Shown in pieces: positions 63,301 through 64,000 of a stretch of DNA of 64,000 bases. Location of the stretch: assembly GCF_018283455.1 (NCBI RefSeq), contig NZ_JAAMTH010000001.1, forward strand, positions 3,019,501-3,083,500. The letters run 5' to 3'. Position 1 is the stretch's first letter, and each line of letters starts with the position of its first letter. This DNA comes from Planococcus sp. MSAK28401. GTDB lineage: Bacteria > Bacillota > Bacilli > Bacillales_A > Planococcaceae. The notes beneath the pieces are model-generated. The model worked only from the letters and a program-made list of their open reading frames with translations. It made no database searches and was not told the origin of the DNA. Made by a program: the position numbers and the translations under genes.

Positions 63301-63505
63301 CATCATCGAGGTGGGGAAAAACCTCGATGCCTGCATCGTCATCGAAGGCATCGAGCTTGAAGAACAGGCAGAGCTGTTGAGACCTTTCGGCATACTCGGA
63401 CAAGGCTATCTATTCAGCCGGCCGCTGCCGCCGGGCAGTCTCGATGACTTCCTCAGCGAGTCCGATTATATTACGGCAAGCACCCCAGCAAAACTCTTAG
63501 AATAA
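60332..63505 (+). CDS. MHYT-PAS-GGDEF-EAL cyclic-di-GMP turnover protein
   Basis: 1057 residues from ATG 60332 (AAAGG upstream). The N-terminal seven-TM MHYT sensor (about 1-240) carries FSMHFIG, LFMHYIG and AVHYIGMQ motifs that may bind a metal and sense gas. Three PAS domains follow (about 262-385, 388-505, 510-630). A GGDEF domain (about 640-795) has an intact RFGGDEF active site near 700-706, and an EAL domain (about 810-1045) has an intact GYEALLRW near 826. Both synthase and phosphodiesterase activity are possible; the direction must be tested. Membrane protein. Confidence 0.93.
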   Translation: MPLEFARLVFMAFSVLTATAASYIALLLIGRIADRSRKHPLWWVGGSSLVFGTGIFSMHFIGILTYHSAAPVQYDPILLSISLLGAIGAAFPAFYVLQTSHPPKSHLYFSGFAIGFGVLFMHYIGDAAAQVPGDPQFNLMPFLLSIAVAFVFSFAALRIFSRNRKRPDSPGRKFQSAIILGLTISAVHYIGMQAVSYSTLPTGTASFNDMGLAFVISALILLLLAIAGYLAFLDRKQLINEQLYLSKIRESERRFRKLAEMSTEAIAIHSGGKLLYVNNACLQMFDETDADKLIGTAVLDYVHPQYREIAKSRIASMNQGLSTPPAEQVWVTPKGTTHEVEVTGMGIEFEGEAAVQLLIRDITEQKKVARELEYNRQRYESLFQNNSDGIFSLDPAGKLVDTNVSFERLLGYSSDELTSVPLRELIEECQLDATRVKFLLALEGITQHYETLGIHKSGHRISLRVTHMPIVTDGTVTGVYGIAKDISAEKRALALLAESEEKYRSLFDYNLDAVFELDNSGHFVHANSMTEELSDYTRDELIGLTFAPLIAENLERVQGFFLLALSGEAVNFEQRIKRKDGEIIEVDINAVPKHRNGEIDGVFAIVRDITEKKATEQEINRLAFTDQLTGLPNRHWFYQNIREVLARTQAQNQKIAVLLVDFDDFKNVNDLLGHFGGDQFLKIVANRIHSCLGPKDAISRFGGDEFIIVSENTTEPQAHALAQTILRVMREPVQLLGQEFSVTLSIGIAFQKGSESDGEELIKEADFAMYSAKENGKNNVQVFTHELDSQMTRKSQMEQALKKAIDEQQFALHYQPQINLASGEVIGYEALLRWQSPFGNVPPSEFIPIAEETGLIVPIGEWALRQACRDSKEFCALGHAAEKISVNVSARQFKDPDFSEKVQAIFEHEQVDPRRFEIEITESVMLDIEQSSRIICELKALGLRIAIDDFGAGYSSLNVVKNVEIDTLKIDKSLIDEVLINRRNLFILAAIIEVGKNLDACIVIEGIELEEQAELLRPFGILGQGYLFSRPLPPGSLDDFLSESDYITASTPAKLLE

Positions 63506-63506
63506 T

Positions 63507-63545
63507 AAAAAAGGCGCGCAGCTTAAACGGCTGCGCGCCTTTTTT
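63507..63545. terminator. bidirectional terminator
   Basis: Perfect hairpin AAAAAAGGCGCGCAGC/GCTGCGCGCCTTTTTT between the GGDEF-EAL gene and the LLM oxidoreductase gene. Confidence 0.94.
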
Positions 63546-63553
63546 GTGTCCGG

Positions 63554-64000
63554 TTAATCTTTACGCGTGTATTTGCGCACTGCCGGCAAAATCTCTGTCG
63601 ACAAGAGTTCGAGATTGCGCTCGAGGCGCTCCATCGGCACACCGCCGAAATCCATTTGGGCGATATAGCGCTGATGGCCATAGAGTTCGTGCTGATACAA
63701 AATCTTTTCGATGATCTGCTGGGGGCTGCCGATGTTCATGACGCTTTCTTTCGTCGCGCCGTGCTGGAACGCTTCCTGTGGATAACCGCGGCCATTGGTT
63801 TTGACCATTCCTTTATCCACATGTGGATAATATTCCGCAAGCGCTTGTTGAGTCGTTTCGGCGGCGTTGAAGAATCCAGCCGTCGCAACCGGCAATTGAG
63901 AAGCGTCGTGACCAGCTTCTGTTGCGGCATTGCGGTAAGCATCGATGGTCATCTTGAAAGTTTCCGCAGGGCCGCCGAGCGTCGCGAGCATCATCGGTAC
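63554..64000 (-). CDS. LLM-class flavin-dependent oxidoreductase, N-terminus cut by window edge
   Basis: The last 148 codons of a minus-strand gene whose start lies beyond 64000. The visible part (VPMMLATLGGPAETFKMTID, GTPQ-like NIGSPQQIIEKIL, QMDFGGVPMERLERNLELL) matches the C-terminal third of bacterial luciferase-like monooxygenases that use FMN or F420. The family is broad and substrates cannot be inferred from this fragment. Confidence 0.85.
   Translation of the reverse strand, partial: VPMMLATLGGPAETFKMTIDAYRNAATEAGHDASQLPVATAGFFNAAETTQQALAEYYPHVDKGMVKTNGRGYPQEAFQHGATKESVMNIGSPQQIIEKILYQHELYGHQRYIAQMDFGGVPMERLERNLELLSTEILPAVRKYTRKD

Noticed and set aside
51..64000. tRNA, rRNA, IS elements, prophage, origin
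   Set aside because: No cloverleaf, rRNA stretch, transposase/integrase sequence or DnaA-box cluster was recognised by eye; a tRNAscan or ISfinder run would settle it.

Overview
The window reads as chromosomal DNA of a low-to-mid GC Gram-positive bacterium, most likely Planococcaceae (Planococcus, Planomicrobium or a close relative). The grounds are strong AGGAGG-type ribosome binding sites, SigA (TTGACA/TATAAT) and SigB-like (GTTTAA/GGGTAT) promoters, hairpin-plus-U-tract terminators after almost every unit, a lysine (L-box) riboswitch, a class F sortase with a cell-wall sorting signal, and a B. subtilis-like gene set (RecQ, ExoA, RlmN, MsmX, NupC, YtxH, YflT/YsnF, RsbR). This placement is inference from gene content. 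No rRNA, tRNA, transposase or CRISPR array was seen.

Layout. 1-4.4 kb: an alpha-E protein (cut by the window edge) and a circularly permuted ATP-grasp protein, a YtxH-like protein, and a secreted small protein followed by an HD-GYP phosphodiesterase. 4.6-10.8 kb: glutamate synthase gltB-gltD, with a perfect catabolite (cre) box upstream. 11-16.4 kb: RecQ, a GXWXG/DUF4334 protein, a short-chain dehydrogenase, an Xre regulator and a pentapeptide-repeat protein. 16.5-18.6 kb: two overlapping DUF1538 membrane proteins followed by a tandem two-domain PII-like protein, probably a PII-controlled transporter. 18.6-26.7 kb: a 31-codon ORF, a CDP-glycerol glycerophosphotransferase, ExoA, a UMF1-type permease, a YkuS-YtxH fusion, a tandem repeat array, the MsmX/UgpC ATPase and RlmN. 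27.3-31.4 kb: two paralogous acetyl-CoA hydrolase/CoA-transferases around a LytTR regulator. 31.6-43.4 kb: transporters (two MFS, NCS2 purine permease, NupC, RND pump), a CarH/LitR-type B12-binding MerR regulator and a TraB protein. 43.5-53.8 kb: a zinc metallopeptidase, a methyltransferase, L-box plus dapA, RsbR, a CWB2 wall protein, a YflT/YsnF stress protein, a Yip1 protein, two tandem SDRs and an ECF sigma/anti-sigma pair. 54-64 kb: class F sortase, a second, inverted array of the same repeat family, an EamA permease, a surface protein with an MPSTG sorting signal, DinB, a MHYT-PAS-GGDEF-EAL protein and a partial LLM flavin oxidoreductase.

Four signals stand out. (1) A dispersed repeat family occurs as 3 x 223 bp and 4 x 247 bp tandem arrays in opposite orientation; each unit can fold into a multi-stem structure whose paired bases covary between copies. 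(2) An 11-bp direct repeat of TTGTATAA overlaps the promoter of the CarH-like regulator and recurs directly upstream of the RND pump, suggesting a regulon; the regulator itself lacks the histidine expected to form the light adduct. (3) The DUF1538/DUF1538/PII-PII cassette, in which the second PII domain has its own strong internal ribosome binding site. (4) A class F sortase carrying a C-terminal FN3 domain, close to a histidine-patterned duplicated surface protein that looks like its substrate.
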